DNA from: Nitrospirota bacterium
Lineage (GTDB): Bacteria; Nitrospirota; Thermodesulfovibrionia; Thermodesulfovibrionales; JdFR-85
DNA: 44,796 nt
Assembly: GCA_015492515.1 (NCBI GenBank)
Contig: WGEZ01000074.1
Span: forward strand, 1 to 44,796
Direction of reading: 5' to 3'
Part shown: positions 42,971-44,796 of the stretch, piece by piece
How positions within the stretch are numbered: position 1 is the first letter of the stretch
Layout of the letters: every line of letters begins with the position of its first letter
Made by a program: the position numbers and the translations under genes
The notes under the pieces: generated by a model
What the model was told of the DNA's origin: nothing
Databases searched by the model: none
Seen by the model: the letters and a program-made list of their open reading frames with translations, nothing else

Positions 42971-43007
42971 CTCCCCAGTCGGTCCCCCTGTCGGAACGGA
43001 CGAAACG

Positions 43008-44018
43008 ATGAAGACACTCCCCGTGGGAAAACTGAAGATGGAGCAGCTCTCCAGCCTCCTGAAACGCTACGGAGGCGCCCCTGATCCATCGGTGATCATC
43101 GGCCCCGAGGTCGGGGAGGACGCCGCGGTGATAGAGACGACGGGAGAGCTCCTGGTGGTGAAGACGGACCCCATCACCTTCGCCACGGACCGTATCGGCG
43201 AGTACACCATCAACATAAACGCCAACGACATCGCCTGCATGGGGGGCAGACCGAGGTGGTTCCTCGCCACAGTGCTTCTCCCGGAGGGAAAGACGGACGA
43301 GGCCCTGGTAGAGGAGATCTTCTCCCAGCTCTCCGGGGCGTGCAGACGGCTTGGTATGGCGATCTGCGGCGGCCACACAGAGGTCACCTACGGCCTCGAC
43401 AGGCCTGTGGTCGTGGGCCAGATGATCGGGACCGTCTCCAGCGACAGGCTCGTACGTTCGTCGGGGGCCAGGGTGGGCGACCATCTCCTCCTTACGAAGG
43501 GGATCGCCGTGGAGGCCACGAGCCTCCTCGCCAGGGAGAAGGAGGCTCAACTCTTGGAGGCCTTCGACAGGGGGTTCATCGAGAGGTGCAAGGCCTTCCT
43601 CGATGATCCGGGGATAAGCATCCTGAGGGACGCCGAGATCGCCCTCGATGCGGGCACCGTCCATGCCATGCACGATCCGACCGAGGGAGGGCTCGGCACG
43701 GGTCTCCACGAGCTCGCCAGGGCCTCGGGGAAGGGCATCGAGGTCTGGGCGGAGGCGATACCCGTCTTTCCCGAGACGGAGGCGCTCTGCAGCTTCTTCG
43801 GCCTCGACCCCCTCGGGGTGATCGCCTCGGGAGCGCTGCTGATCGCAGCGGAGCCGTCCTCTTCCGGGAGGGTGATCGACTCCCTCCGTTCCGGAGGCAT
43901 CGCCTGTACCCGCATAGGGGTCGTGAAGGAGGAGGCCGAGGGGCTGACGATCCTCAGGGACTCCGAGAGGCTGCCCCTGCCCTGCTTCGAGCAGGACGAG
44001 ATCTCCAGGCTCTTCTGA
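43008..44018 (+). CDS. AIR synthase-related protein, HypE-like
   Basis: 336-aa protein of the PurM/HypE/ThiL superfamily. Segments expected for this fold are present: GEDAAVIETTG (Mg-ATP-binding), TDPITFATDRIG, NANDIACMGGRPRWFLA, CGGHTEVT and HDPTEGGLGTGLHELA, which most resembles HypE-type proteins. Real HypE ends in a conserved Cys that carries the cyanide precursor; here the end is ISRLF and no C-terminal Cys is present, and no other hyp gene or hydrogenase is in the window. It is therefore probably a HypE-like paralogue of unknown substrate. The ATG at 43008 has GGAACGGACG upstream and its own promoter. Confidence 0.8.
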   Translation: MKTLPVGKLKMEQLSSLLKRYGGAPDPSVIIGPEVGEDAAVIETTGELLVVKTDPITFATDRIGEYTININANDIACMGGRPRWFLATVLLPEGKTDEALVEEIFSQLSGACRRLGMAICGGHTEVTYGLDRPVVVGQMIGTVSSDRLVRSSGARVGDHLLLTKGIAVEATSLLAREKEAQLLEAFDRGFIERCKAFLDDPGISILRDAEIALDAGTVHAMHDPTEGGLGTGLHELARASGKGIEVWAEAIPVFPETEALCSFFGLDPLGVIASGALLIAAEPSSSGRVIDSLRSGGIACTRIGVVKEEAEGLTILRDSERLPLPCFEQDEISRLF

Positions 44019-44093
44019 TCCCGTCCCCCCACCGGCTCCAAACGCCTCTTCCCCGGCGGAAACCCGGAACCCCTCTTATGATAGAATAGGGGT

Positions 44094-44796
44094 ATGGCGA
44101 CAATCCTACTCACAAACGACGACGGTATCCAGTCCGAGGGGCTCCAGGCCCTCTACAGGGTGATGAGCGAGGAGTTCGATACCTACATCGTCGCCCCGGA
44201 CCAGGAGAGGAGCGCCGTCAGCCACGCCCTCACCATGCACCGCCCCCTGAAGGTCGAGGTGATGAGCGAGAGGGTCTTCACAGTGAACGGAACACCCACG
44301 GACTCCGTCGTCGTGGCCGTGGAGAAGATCCTGCCCGAGAAACCGGCCCTCCTGATATCAGGGATAAACCGCGGGGCGAACCTGGGCGACGACATCACCT
44401 ACTCAGGGACCGTCTCCGCCGCCATCGAGGGGACCCTCTTCGGGATCCCCTCGGCTGCGGTCTCCATGGTGATCACCGGTGAGAGGGGCGTCCACTTCGG
44501 GACCGCCGCCGACTTCTCCAGGAGGCTCGCCAGGTTCATCCTAAGGTACGGGCTGCCGTCAGACACACTGCTGAACGTGAACGTACCGGATCTGGCCGGG
44601 GAGATGATCAGGGGCGTAAAGTTCACAAGACAGGGCAAGAGGGTCTATGACAACGCCATCCACGAGACCCTCGATCCCTGGGGGAGGAAACACTACTGGA
44701 TAGGTGGAGGCACGCCCTCATGGGAGGAAGGCAACGACACGGACTTCAACGCCGTCACCAACGGATTCATATCCATCACCCCCATCCACCTCGACC
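44094..44796 (+). CDS. surE: 5'/3'-nucleotidase SurE (3' end outside window)
   Basis: Metal-dependent nucleoside monophosphate phosphatase, survival protein E. The first 234 codons are visible and open to the right edge. Metal-site Asp-Asp in TNDDGI (residues 7-12), the Ser in RSAVS, and the Asn-rich SGINRGANLGDDITYSGTVSAA segment are intact, and a partial C-terminal NVNVPD region follows. Typical length is about 250 aa, so only a few residues are missing. A TAGAAT at 44082-44087 and AGGGG at 44088-44092 sit very close to the ATG. Confidence 0.93.
   Translation, partial: MATILLTNDDGIQSEGLQALYRVMSEEFDTYIVAPDQERSAVSHALTMHRPLKVEVMSERVFTVNGTPTDSVVVAVEKILPEKPALLISGINRGANLGDDITYSGTVSAAIEGTLFGIPSAAVSMVITGERGVHFGTAADFSRRLARFILRYGLPSDTLLNVNVPDLAGEMIRGVKFTRQGKRVYDNAIHETLDPWGRKHYWIGGGTPSWEEGNDTDFNAVTNGFISITPIHLD

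Overview
This window looks like an ordinary stretch of chromosome from a diderm (Gram-negative-type) bacterium. It is GC-rich (about 60 percent by eye) and uses AGG heavily for arginine. Evidence for two membranes is lipoprotein signals, a TatA/TatC pair, a periplasmic HtrA protease, a predicted outer-membrane barrel and a periplasmic PG amidase. I see no transposase, integrase, phage gene or CRISPR array. The mix of housekeeping genes with a MamK-like actin, an HD-GYP protein and NosL-type proteins suggests Nitrospirota or a Desulfobacterota-like lineage, but this is an inference with low confidence. A 22-bp perfect hairpin begins exactly at base 1 and surE runs off the right edge, so the window may be a contig or a slice of one.

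Layout, left to right. Bases 1-2432: terminal hairpin, lipA, and a convergent class II aldolase. Bases 2474-5818: back-to-back promoters, then a three-gene operon encoding a cell-wall amidase, a MamK-like actin and a receiver-TM-SPOR protein. Bases 5954-10734: galU, lon, thiL and a DUF2062 membrane protein. Bases 10779-11858: initiator tRNA-fMet divergent from htpX. Bases 11940-15252: a coupled trio (NAD-dependent epimerase, serine-palmitoyltransferase-like enzyme, GNAT-like acyltransferase) matching the three core enzymes of bacterial ceramide synthesis. Bases 15247-17712 (minus): ketoacyl-ACP synthase, a Cys-rich YkgJ-type protein and an AraC-type response regulator. Bases 17860-22987: uvrA, apbE, a NusG-domain-II protein, a Gx-type membrane protein, yacG and a DUF1992 gene. 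Bases 22984-25667 (minus): coiled-coil membrane protein, VWA protein and a small helical-repeat protein. Bases 25887-29053 (minus): tRNA-Ser(CGA), tadA and leuS.

From 29172 everything is on the plus strand. First come an outer-membrane protein, an HtrA protease, tatA, tatC, a small orphan protein, a HEAT-repeat protein and an HD-GYP protein (29207-35772). Next is a NosL/ABC-exporter/membrane-protein/NosL-like cluster (35925-39790). A 324-bp gap carries a candidate structured RNA and an intrinsic terminator. It is followed by a NarX/NarL-like two-component pair, an AIR-synthase/HypE-like protein and partial surE.

Three groups deserve most attention. (1) The amidase, MamK-like actin and receiver-SPOR operon could link a cytoplasmic actin filament to septal or polar peptidoglycan through denuded glycans; its receiver has Glu where the phospho-accepting Asp should be. 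(2) The ceramide-type trio. (3) The HEAT and HD-GYP neighbours, which appear to share an N-terminal domain. UvrA also appears to lack the insertion domain. All functional statements rest on recognised motifs and remembered family features; no searches were run.
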